Shown in pieces: positions 50,282 to 59,436 of a DNA stretch of 64,000 bases. The notes below the pieces were generated by a model. It did not search any database, had not been told where the DNA came from, and saw only the letters and a program-made list of their open reading frames with translations. Position 1 is the stretch's first letter, and each line of letters starts with the position of its first letter. The position numbers and the translations under genes are program-made. The DNA comes from Sphaerisporangium siamense (GTDB taxonomy: Bacteria; Actinomycetota; Actinomycetes; Streptosporangiales; Streptosporangiaceae). The stretch lies in contig NZ_JACHND010000001.1 of the NCBI RefSeq assembly GCF_014205275.1, positions 3,782,001 to 3,846,000 on the forward strand. Reading direction: 5' to 3'.

Positions 50282-50725
50282 ATGGACGCTGACGGGGACC
50301 TCAGTGCGCGGGAGGCGTTCGAGGCCATCGGCCAGGTGCGCCGCAAGGTCGGCCGCTCGGCGGCCTGGCTGGGCTGGCTGCTCATCTTCTGGGGGGTCGC
50401 GGCGTTCGTCTTCTGGAACGCGATGTACTTCGGCCCGGAGCTCCTCCGGGAGATCGTCGGCGTCGGCTGGATGGTGATGACCGTCGTCTCGGTCGTCTAC
50501 GTGTACATGCGCGGCGTCTACGGCAAGGGTTCCTCCTGCCGCGAGCAGTTCGCGGTGACCTTCTCCTGGCTCGCCGCGATGTTCGCCGCCGGCGTCTACG
50601 CCGACGTCATGCCCGAGGGTCCCACCGGCTGGTGGATCCCGGGAGGGGTCGCGGCCGCGCTCGTGGCGGCGGCGCCCGTCTGCTACGTCGGCTGGCGGTT
50701 ACGCCCCTGGGAGGGCGAACGGTGA
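50282..50725 (+). CDS. Small membrane protein of the ABC exporter operon
   Basis: The protein has 147 residues, with GAGGGGG upstream of ATG 50282. A charged N-terminus (LSAREAFEAIGQVRRKVGRS) is followed by four membrane segments (LGWLLIFWGVAAFVFWNAMY to ALVAAAPVCYVGWRL). Similar proteins precede winged-helix regulators of ABC-2 exporter operons. The following regulator gene overlaps by 4 nt. Possibly a membrane sensor or accessory; function unknown. Confidence 0.75.
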   Translation: MDADGDLSAREAFEAIGQVRRKVGRSAAWLGWLLIFWGVAAFVFWNAMYFGPELLREIVGVGWMVMTVVSVVYVYMRGVYGKGSSCREQFAVTFSWLAAMFAAGVYADVMPEGPTGWWIPGGVAAALVAAAPVCYVGWRLRPWEGER

Positions 50726-51042
50726 CGACGGGAGGCGGAGCGCACCCTCGGCACGACCTCGACCAGCTCATCCACACCCCGGTACGCCTGTCGGTCATGG
50801 CGGCGCTGGCCACCGCCGAGAAGGTCGAGTTCCGCTTCCTGCGCGACACCATCGAGGTCAGCGACTCCCTGCTGTCCAAGCACATGCTGGTCCTCGAAGA
50901 GGCGGGCTACGTCAAGGTCGAGAAGGCCTTCATCAGCAAGAAGCCCGGCACCTGGCTCTCGCTCACCCCGGCGGGACGCGCCGCGTTCCAGGAGTACGTC
51001 ACGGTGCTGGAAAGGATCATGAAGGGATCCCCTCATGCTTGA
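50722..51042 (+). CDS. Winged-helix transcriptional regulator
   Basis: The protein has 106 residues from GTG 50722. It is of the MarR/ArsR-like type with LIHTPVRLSVMAALATAEKV, EVSDSLLSKHMLVLEEAGYV and SLTPAGRAAFQEYVTVLERI, which is the HTH_34 family layout. It probably represses the exporter genes whose first codons overlap its end by 8 nt. Confidence 0.88.
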   Translation: MTTGGGAHPRHDLDQLIHTPVRLSVMAALATAEKVEFRFLRDTIEVSDSLLSKHMLVLEEAGYVKVEKAFISKKPGTWLSLTPAGRAAFQEYVTVLERIMKGSPHA

Positions 51043-51955
51043 GATCGACGGGTTGAGAAAACGGTACGGCGACGTCGTCGCGCTCGACGGCGTCAGCCTG
51101 ACCGTCACCCCCGGCCAGATGTTCGGCTTCGTCGGCGCCAACGGCGCGGGCAAGACCACCACGATGCGCATCGTGATGGGCGTGCTGAGCAGCGACGGCG
51201 GCGAGGTCCGGTGGAAGGGGGCCAAGGTCGGCCACGACACCCGCCGCCGGTTCGGCTACATGCCGGAGGAGCGCGGGCTGTACGCCAAGATGCGGGTCGC
51301 CGAGCAGATCGAGTACTTCGGCAAGCTCGGCGGCATGAGCCCCGAGGCCGCCAGGCGGTCGGCGGGCGACCTCATCGAGCGGCTGAACCTGACCGAGCGG
51401 CGCGGCGACGACGTCGACAGCCTGTCCCTGGGCAACCAGCAGCGCGTCCAGCTCGCCGTGGCGCTCATCCACGACCCCGAGCTGCTCGTCCTCGACGAGC
51501 CGTTCTCCGGCCTCGACCCGATCGCCGTCGACGCGCTGGCGGGCGTCCTCGCCGAGCGCAAGGCGGCCGGCGTGCCGGTCGTGTTCTCCAGCCACCAGCT
51601 CGACCTGGTCGAGCGCCTGTGCGACTCGGTCGGCATCATCAAGGCCGGCCGCCTGATCGCCGGAGGGACGGTCGCGGAACTGCGGGCACGGGAGTCCCGC
51701 AAGCTCCTGCGCGTCGTCGTCACCGGCGCCGCCCCCGGCTGGACCGACCGGCTGCCCGGCGAGATCGTCAGCAAGACCGACCGCCCGCGGCACGGCGCGC
51801 CGGACGCGTACGGGGACGACCGCTACGACGAGGTGGTCCTCATGCCCACCGACGACCAGGAGGCCCTGCGCGTCGCCGTCCAGGCCGGCCGTGTCCAGCA
51901 CTTCGCCTGGCAGCAGCCCTCGCTGGCCGAGATCTTCCGTGAGGTGGTCGCGTGA
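51035..51955 (+). CDS. ABC transporter ATP-binding protein (NatA-like)
   Basis: The protein has 306 residues. Walker A is GANGAGKTTTMRIVMG, the signature is LSLGNQQRVQLAVALI, Walker B is LLVLDEPFSGLDP, and the H-loop is VVFSSHQLDLVERL. The C-terminal 85 residues are variable. It drives the following permease, whose GTG overlaps its stop by 4 nt. LSLGNQ in place of LSGGQ is common in NatA-type ATPases. Confidence 0.93.
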   Translation: MLEIDGLRKRYGDVVALDGVSLTVTPGQMFGFVGANGAGKTTTMRIVMGVLSSDGGEVRWKGAKVGHDTRRRFGYMPEERGLYAKMRVAEQIEYFGKLGGMSPEAARRSAGDLIERLNLTERRGDDVDSLSLGNQQRVQLAVALIHDPELLVLDEPFSGLDPIAVDALAGVLAERKAAGVPVVFSSHQLDLVERLCDSVGIIKAGRLIAGGTVAELRARESRKLLRVVVTGAAPGWTDRLPGEIVSKTDRPRHGAPDAYGDDRYDEVVLMPTDDQEALRVAVQAGRVQHFAWQQPSLAEIFREVVA

Positions 51956-53124
51956 ACCCCGTGCTGCTGGTCGCCCGGCGCGAGATCGACGTGCGGGGGC
52001 GCACGCGAGGATACCGCTGGGGCCTGCTCGTCACCGCCGTCCTGGTGGCCGTGCTCGCCGCGCTGCCGAAGCTCATCGGCGGCGGCTCCGACTACGCCGT
52101 GGGCCTGGCGGGCGCGCAGGCCGACCGCCTGCAGGCCACGCTGAGCGCCCAGGCGGCGCAGGCGAGCGACACCACCCTCAAGGTGGTCCGGTACGCCGAC
52201 GAGGCCGCGGCGCGCAAGGCCGTCGCCGCCGGGGATGTCGAGGCCGCGATCGTGGACAACGCCACCGTCATCGCCAAGTCCGTCGTGGGCGACGACCTGT
52301 CGGTCCTGCTGGACACCGCGCACCGCGTCGCCGCCACCGAGCGGAACCTGACGGCGGCGGGCATCGACCCGGCCAAGGTCGGCCAGGCCCAGCAGGTCGC
52401 CCCGCTGAAGGCGGTGTCGCTCGACGGCACCGGCGAGGACGCCACGGTCCGGCGCGTCATCGCCAGCGTCATCGTCGTGCTGCTGTTCATGCTGCTGATC
52501 CAGGTCTGCACCTGGGTCGCCATGGGCGTGGTCGAGGAGAAGGGGAGCAGGATCATCGAGATCCTCCTCACCGCCGTGCGCCCGTGGCAGCTCCTGGCCG
52601 GCAAGGTCATCGGCCTCGGCGTGCTCGGGCTCGCGCAGATCATCGTCATCGCCGTGGTCGGGCTCACCGCGACGCGGATCACCGGCTCGGTACCCGACCT
52701 GCCGGACGGCACCTACGGCGTCGTGGCGAGCGCCATCGGCTGGTTCCTGCTCGGCTACCTCTTCTACGCGGCGGTGTTCTCGGCCATCGCCTCGCTGGTG
52801 TCCCGGCAGGAGGAGCTCAGCGGCGTGCTGACCCCGGCGACGATGCTGCTGATGGCGAGCTACCTGATCAGCTTCCTCTCCGTGACGAGCCCGGACAGCA
52901 CGCTGACGCGCGTGCTGTCGATCGTCCCGCCCTTCTCCGCCATGGTCATGCCGGTGCGGTCCGCGGTCGTCCCCGTGCCCCTCTGGGAGCTGGCGCTGGC
53001 GGCCGTGCTCATGGTCGTCGCGGCGGTCATCGTGCTGCGGATCGGCGGGCTCGTCTACCAGCGGGCCGTCCTGCGCACGGGCGCCCGGGTGAAGTGGCGG
53101 GAGGCGCTGGCCCGCGCGTCCTGA
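51952..53124 (+). CDS. ABC-2 permease (NatB-like)
   Basis: The protein has 390 residues from GTG 51952. A first membrane helix (WGLLVTAVLVAVLAALPKLI) is followed by a 150-residue extracytoplasmic domain and five further helices. VVEEKGSRIIEILLTAVRPW, then QLLAGKVIGLGVLG is the NatB/YhaP signature. By family it may export Na+, drugs or peptides. It ends the operon started at 50282; a strong hairpin follows. Confidence 0.9.
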   Translation: MNPVLLVARREIDVRGRTRGYRWGLLVTAVLVAVLAALPKLIGGGSDYAVGLAGAQADRLQATLSAQAAQASDTTLKVVRYADEAAARKAVAAGDVEAAIVDNATVIAKSVVGDDLSVLLDTAHRVAATERNLTAAGIDPAKVGQAQQVAPLKAVSLDGTGEDATVRRVIASVIVVLLFMLLIQVCTWVAMGVVEEKGSRIIEILLTAVRPWQLLAGKVIGLGVLGLAQIIVIAVVGLTATRITGSVPDLPDGTYGVVASAIGWFLLGYLFYAAVFSAIASLVSRQEELSGVLTPATMLLMASYLISFLSVTSPDSTLTRVLSIVPPFSAMVMPVRSAVVPVPLWELALAAVLMVVAAVIVLRIGGLVYQRAVLRTGARVKWREALARAS

Positions 53125-53133
53125 GTTGCGCAC

Positions 53134-53177
53134 ATCCCCCCTTGTGCGGTGAGCTGATATGTCCGCACAAGGGGGAT
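53134..53177. promoter_or_regulatory. Hairpin covering the ribosome site of the GNAT gene
   Basis: The left arm (53134-53149, ATCCCCCCTTGTGCGG) pairs with the right arm (53163-53177, CCGCACAAGGGGGAT). There are 15 bp with one extra C and a 13-nt loop. The right arm contains AAGGGGG, the ribosome site for TTG 53182. The hairpin may also terminate the exporter operon, but no T-tract follows. Confidence 0.6.
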
Positions 53178-53181
53178 CACA

Positions 53182-54291
53182 TTGACCGGCTTCGACCAGC
53201 ACTTGACGATCGTCACCAAGCGGCTCGTGCTACGCCCGTTCGGCCCGCACGACGCCGACCGGGTGCGGGGGATCATCGAGTCCGGCGCGCGGTTCCTCCC
53301 ACCCGGCGCCCCCGGTCACGTCGCGGGCGTCGCGCAGTGGCTGTCGTACGGCGTCCACGACCTGTGGCGGTCCGGCCAGGGCATCCACCTCGCCATGGTC
53401 AGCGAAGGCGTGATCGTCGGCGCCATCAGCCTCTTCAAGACCATGTGGAACGCCGGGACCGCCGAGGTCGGCTACGGCGTCCACCCCGCCCACCGCGGGC
53501 GCGGCCACGCCACCGAGGCCCTCATGGGCCTCACCGAGTGGATGCTCACCAAGGGCGGCCTGCGGCGCGTCGAACTACGCGCCAACCTCGACAACGCCTC
53601 CTCGCTGCGCGTCGCGGAGAAGGCCGGGTACACCCGCGAGGGCCTGCTGCGCGGCGGCGGGTTCGAGGACGACGGCCCGCACGACCTGGTCGTGTTCGGC
53701 ATGCTGGCCCGCGACCTCGCCATCGGCCCTCCCACGATCAGCGGGCGCGGCTTCGGCACCGGGGTGCGCCTGGAGAGCGAACGGCTGATCCTGCGCCCGT
53801 TCACCGGCTCCGACGCCCGGGACGTCTTCGCCGCCGTCGACGGCGACCCGGAGATCAACCACTGGATGCCCTGGGCCGAAGGCTACGACCTGCAGCGCGC
53901 CTACGACTGGTGCACCAGGTACGCCCACGCCGACTCGGTGAGCGGTGTCCACTTCGCCATCGAGCCCAAGGACGGGGGCAGGTTCGCCGGGTCCGCGGGG
54001 GTGCAGCGGGCGGACTGGGAGCGCGGCGACGTGGAGATCGGCTACTGGATCTCGCCATGGGCCCGCCGCCAGGGCGTGGCGCTGGAGGCCACCCGCGCGG
54101 TCGCCACCTTCCTGATGATGCGCGGCTTCCATCGGGTGACCCTGCTCATCGCGGTCGGCAACCACGCCAGCCAGGCGGTGGCGAGGAAGGCCGGCTTCAT
54201 CCAGGAGGGCGTGCTGCGCCGGGCGCTGCACGTGTCCGGCGGCCTCTCCGACGCCCTCCTGTTCAGCTTGCTCAAAGGCGAGACCGCCTGA
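53182..54291 (+). CDS. Double GNAT acetyltransferase (RimJ/RimL-like)
   Basis: The protein has 369 residues from TTG 53182; the ribosome site is GGGGG about 7 nt upstream. Two GNAT domains lie in tandem. Domain 1 (residues 10-175) has RLVLRPFGPHDADRVRGIIE, VGYGVHPAHRGRGHATEAL and NASSLRVAEKAGYTREGLLR. Domain 2 (190-365) has RLILRPFTGSDARDVFAAVD, IGYWISPWARRQGVALEAT and NHASQAVARKAGFIQEGVLR. Both keep an acetyl-CoA loop (RGRGHATEA and RRQGVALEA), so both may be active. RimJ/RimL-type enzymes acetylate N-termini of ribosomal proteins or small amines; the substrate is unknown. Confidence 0.88.
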   Translation: MTGFDQHLTIVTKRLVLRPFGPHDADRVRGIIESGARFLPPGAPGHVAGVAQWLSYGVHDLWRSGQGIHLAMVSEGVIVGAISLFKTMWNAGTAEVGYGVHPAHRGRGHATEALMGLTEWMLTKGGLRRVELRANLDNASSLRVAEKAGYTREGLLRGGGFEDDGPHDLVVFGMLARDLAIGPPTISGRGFGTGVRLESERLILRPFTGSDARDVFAAVDGDPEINHWMPWAEGYDLQRAYDWCTRYAHADSVSGVHFAIEPKDGGRFAGSAGVQRADWERGDVEIGYWISPWARRQGVALEATRAVATFLMMRGFHRVTLLIAVGNHASQAVARKAGFIQEGVLRRALHVSGGLSDALLFSLLKGETA

Positions 54292-54463
54292 GGTGACACC
54301 GGGGGGCGCGTGGCCGTGTCCGCGCCGCCTTCCGCAAGATCGCGATGAACCCTCGGTCTTGACTTGGCCAAATACGGCGCAAAGTCATGTCCATAGATTG
54401 GCAGATTCGGATATTCTCGCGACCCGGCCATCATAACCGCAGGTCAACGTATCGGAGATCCAC

Positions 54464-55558
54464 ATGAAGCCGTCGCTCTTGCTGATCGGGCACGGCGCCC
54501 ACGACGACACGGGCGCGGCAGAGTTCGGCCGTTTCGTCCACCGCCTGCGGTGCCGGCTCGACGGGGTCGCCGCCGAGGTGTCCGGCGGGTTCGCCGCGCG
54601 GGGACGCCCCGCGCTCGGCGACTCGATCGCCTCGCTCGTCGCCCGCGGCCACCACCGCATGGTGGCCATCCCCCTCACCCTCGGCCACAGCGACGACATC
54701 CCCGCCGCCCTCGCCCGGGCCCGGGTCGCCCACCCCACCCTCACCTACGACTACGGCCGCTCGCTCGCCGCGTCCCCCCGGGTGCTGGCGCTGATGGCCG
54801 AGCGGCTCGCCGACGCGCTCGCCGAGATGCCGCGCCTGGCCGCCGTGCCCGCCGGGTGCTCCGACGACCACGACGCGGTCCGCGAGCCGGTGTCCCCGGC
54901 CGAGACCGCCGTGGTGCTGGTCGGGCACGGCTCCCACGACACCGCCGCCAACGCCGAGGTCCACCGGGTGTCGCGGCTGTTCTGGGAGACCCACGCGCCC
55001 GGCCTGCTCACCGTCGAGACCGCGTACGTCTCCGACGCCCCGCCCAGCGTCGCCCAGGGCATCGAGCGCTGCCGCCGCCTCGGCGCCAAGCGCGTCGTCG
55101 TGCTGCCGTACCTGCTGTTCGCCGGGGCCGTGCTCGAACGCATCTGGGCCGAGGCGCTGGCGTACGCCGCCGGGCACGTCGACCTGGACGTGCGCTGCGC
55201 CGAGGTGATCGGCGACTGCGAGGGGCTCGCCGACCTGATCATCGAGAGGTACGAGTCCGCGCTGAGCGCCGTCGAGCCCGTCCACGTCCTGACCGACGAG
55301 GCGCTGGAGGTCTCGCTGCAGGAGGTCGAGCCCCTCATGGAGGCCCTGACCGAGGTCGAGTCCGCCGAGCCCGCCGTCGAGCCGGTTGCCGAACCCGCCA
55401 TCGAGTCCATCACCGGGTTCGTCGCCGACCCCGTCATCGAGCCCGTCGCCGAGCCTGTGGTCGAGCCCGTAGGTGGGGCCGCCGCCGGGCCGGAGGCGCC
55501 CCGGCCGCGGCGGCTGACGCCCCGGGGGACGGCGGCACTGGCGGACGGGCGCGTCTGA
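54464..55558 (+). CDS. Sirohydrochlorin chelatase-like protein (CbiX/SirB) with acidic tail
   Basis: The protein has 364 residues. Two CbiX halves are fused: the first starts LLIGHGAHDDTGAAEFGRFV, the second VVLVGHGSHDTAANAEVHRV, each with the His used for metal insertion. They end near residue 262. A tail of about 100 residues is rich in Glu, Pro and Val, with repeated EPVAEP and IEPVAEPVVEPV units. It inserts Fe2+ (siroheme) or Co2+ (cobalamin) into sirohydrochlorin. Siroheme is favoured here because cysG follows after 234 nt. The tail is unusual for the family. Confidence 0.88.
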   Translation: MKPSLLLIGHGAHDDTGAAEFGRFVHRLRCRLDGVAAEVSGGFAARGRPALGDSIASLVARGHHRMVAIPLTLGHSDDIPAALARARVAHPTLTYDYGRSLAASPRVLALMAERLADALAEMPRLAAVPAGCSDDHDAVREPVSPAETAVVLVGHGSHDTAANAEVHRVSRLFWETHAPGLLTVETAYVSDAPPSVAQGIERCRRLGAKRVVVLPYLLFAGAVLERIWAEALAYAAGHVDLDVRCAEVIGDCEGLADLIIERYESALSAVEPVHVLTDEALEVSLQEVEPLMEALTEVESAEPAVEPVAEPAIESITGFVADPVIEPVAEPVVEPVGGAAAGPEAPRPRRLTPRGTAALADGRV

Positions 55559-55792
55559 CCCCGATCGGGGCCTTCGCCACCTTTCAGTGGCTTCGTACCG
55601 GTAATGGGGTTAAATGGTGACATTCTGTTGAAGAGCGTGATTGGACCTTGATGCCCTGCACCGGCACCCCCGAGCCCGCCGGGGACGGAGACCGCCCCCC
55701 GGGGCGAGCCGTGTCCCCGGCCGCGCCGGGCCTGTAGGTTTACTCCACGCACAACGGTTCCGCCACGTCCCGGGAAAGGGAACACCGTCCCC

Positions 55793-57028
55793 ATGTCGTC
55801 GCCCTACCTGCTCGGTCTCCGTCTCGACGGCAGGCGCGTGCTCGTCGTCGGCGGCGGGCGCGTGGCCCAGCGCAGGGTTCCCACCCTCCTGGACGCGGGC
55901 GCGTCGGTCGTCCTGGTCTCCCCGAGCGTGACCCCCGCCCTCGACGACCTCATCGCCGACGGCGCCATCACTTGGGAGCGCCGGGCCTACCAGGTCGGCG
56001 ACTGTGACGGCGCCTGGCTCGTCCATGCCTGCACCTCCGACCGGGCCGCGAACGCCGCCATCGCCGCCGAGGCCGAGGCCAAGCGCATCTGGTGCGTGCG
56101 CGCCGACGACCGCGACGCCTCCGCCGCCTGGACTCCCGCGAGCGGCAGGGTCGACGAGATCAGCGTCGCCGTCACGGCCGGAGGCGACCCCCGCCGCGCG
56201 GCCGGCATCCGGGACGCCGTGGTCGGAGCGCTGCGCGACGGCACCGTCGACGCCCGGCGCAACCGCACCAAGCCCGTCGGAGTCGCGCTGGTGGGCGGCG
56301 GCCCCGGCGACCCCGGCCTGATCACCGTGCGCGGGCGACAGCTTCTCGCGCAGGCCGACGTCGTCGTCGCCGACCGGCTGGCGCCCCGGGCCCTGCTGGA
56401 CGAGCTGGCCCCCGACGTCGAGCTCATCGACGCCGCCAAGATCCCGTACGGCCGCTACCTCGCCCAGGAGAAGATCAACGAGCTGCTGGTCGAGCACGCG
56501 CGGCGCGGCAGGTTCGTCGTCCGGCTCAAGGGCGGCGACCCGTTCGTGTTCGGCCGCGGCGGCGAAGAGATGCTGGCCTGCGCGCGGGCCGGGATCCCCG
56601 TCCTGGTGGTCCCCGGCGTGACGAGCGCGGTCGCGGTGCCCGCCGCCGAGGGCGTGCCCGTCACCCACCGCGGCGTGAGCCAGGAGTTCCACGTGATCTC
56701 GGTTCACGTGGCGCCCGAGGATCCGAGATCAACTGTTGACTGGCCAGGACTGGCGAGATCACCAGGAACCCTGGTACTCCTGATGGCTGTCGAGCGAATC
56801 GCCGCGATCGCTCACACACTCATACGAGAAGGACGTTCGCCGGAAACACCCGTGATGGTGGTACAGGACGGTACTCTTCCGACCCAGCGAGCTCTTTATG
56901 CCGATCTTTCCACGGTGGCGGAGCGCGTGATCGCCGCTGGGACGCGGCCTCCGGCGATCGTGGTCGTCGGTGACGTCGTCAGGGTCGGCCAGGAGATCAA
57001 GATGGTGCGAGCGGAGCGGGTTCCGTGA
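55793..57028 (+). CDS. cysG: Siroheme synthase CysG (dehydrogenase + uroporphyrinogen-III methylase)
   Basis: The protein has 411 residues. The N-terminal NAD-dependent precorrin-2 dehydrogenase has [20 protein letters not shown] (residues 16-35). The C-terminal SUMT domain begins at [20 protein letters not shown] (about 163) with [36 protein letters not shown] and [20 protein letters not shown]. It makes sirohydrochlorin from uroporphyrinogen III; the chelatase gene upstream would supply the iron. It is shorter than E. coli CysG because of a reduced middle domain, so ferrochelatase activity may rest with the CbiX protein. The next gene overlaps by 4 nt. Confidence 0.92.
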   Translation: MSSPYLLGLRLDGRRVLVVGGGRVAQRRVPTLLDAGASVVLVSPSVTPALDDLIADGAITWERRAYQVGDCDGAWLVHACTSDRAANAAIAAEAEAKRIWCVRADDRDASAAWTPASGRVDEISVAVTAGGDPRRAAGIRDAVVGALRDGTVDARRNRTKPVGVALVGGGPGDPGLITVRGRQLLAQADVVVADRLAPRALLDELAPDVELIDAAKIPYGRYLAQEKINELLVEHARRGRFVVRLKGGDPFVFGRGGEEMLACARAGIPVLVVPGVTSAVAVPAAEGVPVTHRGVSQEFHVISVHVAPEDPRSTVDWPGLARSPGTLVLLMAVERIAAIAHTLIREGRSPETPVMVVQDGTLPTQRALYADLSTVAERVIAAGTRPPAIVVVGDVVRVGQEIKMVRAERVP

Positions 57029-59436
57029 AATCGGCTGCGAGGAAGACGGAGTGCGCCGATGAGCACACCGAGCGGTCGGGGGACATGGTGACCGGGGGGA
57101 AGGACGCCCCCGAGGTCCCGGAGGAACAGACCATTACCTTCCAGGCCATCAGGGTCGAGGAAGATCGAGAGGACGCCCGCGAAGCGGCCGGGCCCGTGGA
57201 CGCCGAGAAGGCCGAAGACGCCGAGGACACCGCGGACCCCCGGAGCCCTGAGGACGCCGACCGTCCCGAGGACGAAGAGGGACCTCAAGACGCCGAGACG
57301 GCCGACGCCGCAGACGCGGTGGATCCGGCCCACCAGGCGGACGCGGCCGACCCGGACGAGCTCGCGGACGACGAGCCGACGGATGCGGCCGACCCCGCCG
57401 ATCACCCGGACGCGGCGGATCCCGGCGACCGTACGGACGAGTCCGACGCGGCCGAGCGTGCCGACGCGGACGCGCCCGACACGGTGCCGGCCGACACGGA
57501 CGCGAAGGACCTGGACGCGCCCGACGTGGACGTGGACGGGGTGGAAGCGTCGGATGTGGAAGCGTCGGGCGGAGATGCGCCGGACGTGGACGCGGTGGAC
57601 GTGGACGCGGTGGATGCGGACACGGATGCGGCGGACGCCGATGTGGTGGACGCGGACGCGCCGGGCTCGGACGAGAACGGACCTCACGCGCCGGAGGAGA
57701 GCGAGACCGCGGGGGAGTCGCCCGAGACGGCCGGGCACGTGCGTGAGGTGCCGCTGCCCAAGCCCGTCTCGCGTGCCCTCACCGTCGCGCTGTCCACCCT
57801 GCGCGACAGCGTCACCGGCCTGCGCCTCGGCCTGGACGTCCCCGGGGTCGAGGAGGCGCGCAAGGCCCAGGGCGAGCTGCTCGCCCAGCTCGGCAACTAC
57901 GTGATCCCGCGCGTGCACATGAGCACCGCGCCCGCCCTGATCGTCGTCGTGGGCTCGACGGGCGCGGGCAAGTCCACGCTGGTCAACACCCTCGCCGCCG
58001 CCAAGGTGAGCGCCACGGGCGTGCGCCGTCCCACCACCGGAACGCCCGTGCTGGCCTGCCACCCCGACGACCGCGACTGGTTCGCCAAGGGCGACGTCCT
58101 CGGCGGCATGATCCGCGTGGACCGGCCCGGCACGGACAGCTCCCTCGACACCCTGGTCCTCGCCACCACCGAGAGGCTGCCCCAGGGGGTGGCGCTGCTG
58201 GACACGCCCGACATCGACTCGGTGGTCGAGACGCACCACGACATCGCCCACCGCATGCTCGACGCGGCAGACCTGTGGGTCTTCGTCACGACCGCCGCCC
58301 GCTACGCCGACGCCCCCTCGTGGAACGTGCTGCGCCGCGCCAAGGAACGGGGCGCGCGCCTCGCCATCGTGCTGTCCCGCGTGCCGCCGAAGTCCCGCGA
58401 GGTGATCGACAAGCACTTCGCCCGCATGCTGCACGAGTACGGCCTCGGCGACGTCGAGCGGTTCGTGGTCAACGAGTCCGCGGTGACCGGCGGCCGCCTG
58501 CCGGAGGACGACGTGGCCGAGCTGCGCATGTGGCTCACCGAGCTGTCGGTGGACGAGCAGCGGCGCGAGCAGGCCGTCCAGGCCACCCTCGACGGCGTGA
58601 TGAACAGCTTCCGCGCGCGGGTCCCCGCCCTGGCCCGCCACCTGGAGGCCCAGGTCGCGTTCCGCTCCGAGCTGCGCACCGACGTTGACGCCGCCTACAT
58701 GGCCGCGCTCGCCGAGATCGACGAGGCCACGACCAACGGGTCGCTGATGCGCGGCGAGGTGCTCGCCCGCTGGCAGGACTTCGCGGGCTCCGGCGACCTG
58801 ATGCGCACGCTGCACCTTCGCCGTCCCGGACGCCTGGCGTCCAAGACGTCCCAGCAGGGCCCGGCGCGCTCGCGCGCCTTCAAGACGGCCCTGCGCGCGG
58901 CGCTCGAATCCGTCATCGTCTCGGCGGGCCAGCGCGCGGCCGAGGAGGTCGTCTCCCGCTGGCGGCGGCACGACGGGGTCGGCGACCGTCTGGCCGACAC
59001 GCCCGGGCTCGACGGCCCGTCCGAGGAGTTCGTCCGCCGGGTCGGCCGCATGGTCGGCGCCTGGCAGGAGCACGTGGTGGGCCTGGTCCGCTCGGTCGGC
59101 GTGGCCAAGCGCTCGGTCGCCAAGCTGGTCGCCTTCGACGAGGAGTCGCTGGCGCTGGTGTTCATGATCGGGCTGCTGGGCTACGGCGGCTCGGAGGTCG
59201 CGGCGGCCTCGGGCACCGGCACCCTCCCCGAGCGGCTGCTGCGCGGCGTGCTCGGCGCCGAGACGCTGCGCACCGTCGGGACCAAGGCGCGCAGCGATCT
59301 TCGCGCCCGTGTCAGCGTGCTCTTCGACGAGGAGACATTGCGATACGTGCAGGTTCTCGACGAGGCGGGAATCCCCGACGAGGCCGCGGCCAAGCGGCTC
59401 TACCAGGCAACGTACAACCTCGAGGTCGCCCGATGA
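57025..59436 (+). CDS. Large GTPase with Asp/Ala-rich N-terminal repeat region
   Basis: The protein has 803 residues from GTG 57025. Residues about 50-235 are low-complexity and very acidic (EDAEDTADPRSPEDADRPED, DAVDVDAVDADTDAADADVV). The GTPase domain starts with the P-loop VVVGSTGAGKSTLVNTLAA (about 308-326), the switch LLDTPDIDSVVETHHD, and a KSREVIDKHFARMLHEYGLG helix region. The NKxD motif is not canonical. The C-terminal 400 residues are helical, without clear membrane segments. The paired gene downstream overlaps by 4 nt. A dynamin-like or membrane-remodelling role is possible. The pair is conserved in actinobacteria next to other genes, so the siroheme link may be coincidental. Confidence 0.8.
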   Translation: MKSAARKTECADEHTERSGDMVTGGKDAPEVPEEQTITFQAIRVEEDREDAREAAGPVDAEKAEDAEDTADPRSPEDADRPEDEEGPQDAETADAADAVDPAHQADAADPDELADDEPTDAADPADHPDAADPGDRTDESDAAERADADAPDTVPADTDAKDLDAPDVDVDGVEASDVEASGGDAPDVDAVDVDAVDADTDAADADVVDADAPGSDENGPHAPEESETAGESPETAGHVREVPLPKPVSRALTVALSTLRDSVTGLRLGLDVPGVEEARKAQGELLAQLGNYVIPRVHMSTAPALIVVVGSTGAGKSTLVNTLAAAKVSATGVRRPTTGTPVLACHPDDRDWFAKGDVLGGMIRVDRPGTDSSLDTLVLATTERLPQGVALLDTPDIDSVVETHHDIAHRMLDAADLWVFVTTAARYADAPSWNVLRRAKERGARLAIVLSRVPPKSREVIDKHFARMLHEYGLGDVERFVVNESAVTGGRLPEDDVAELRMWLTELSVDEQRREQAVQATLDGVMNSFRARVPALARHLEAQVAFRSELRTDVDAAYMAALAEIDEATTNGSLMRGEVLARWQDFAGSGDLMRTLHLRRPGRLASKTSQQGPARSRAFKTALRAALESVIVSAGQRAAEEVVSRWRRHDGVGDRLADTPGLDGPSEEFVRRVGRMVGAWQEHVVGLVRSVGVAKRSVAKLVAFDEESLALVFMIGLLGYGGSEVAAASGTGTLPERLLRGVLGAETLRTVGTKARSDLRARVSVLFDEETLRYVQVLDEAGIPDEAAAKRLYQATYNLEVAR

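Noticed and set aside
56896-59073. Long minus-strand frame rich in Val/Arg/His repeats opposite GTPase 1
   Set aside because: It is the complement of the Asp/Ala repeat region; no ribosome site and no similarity.
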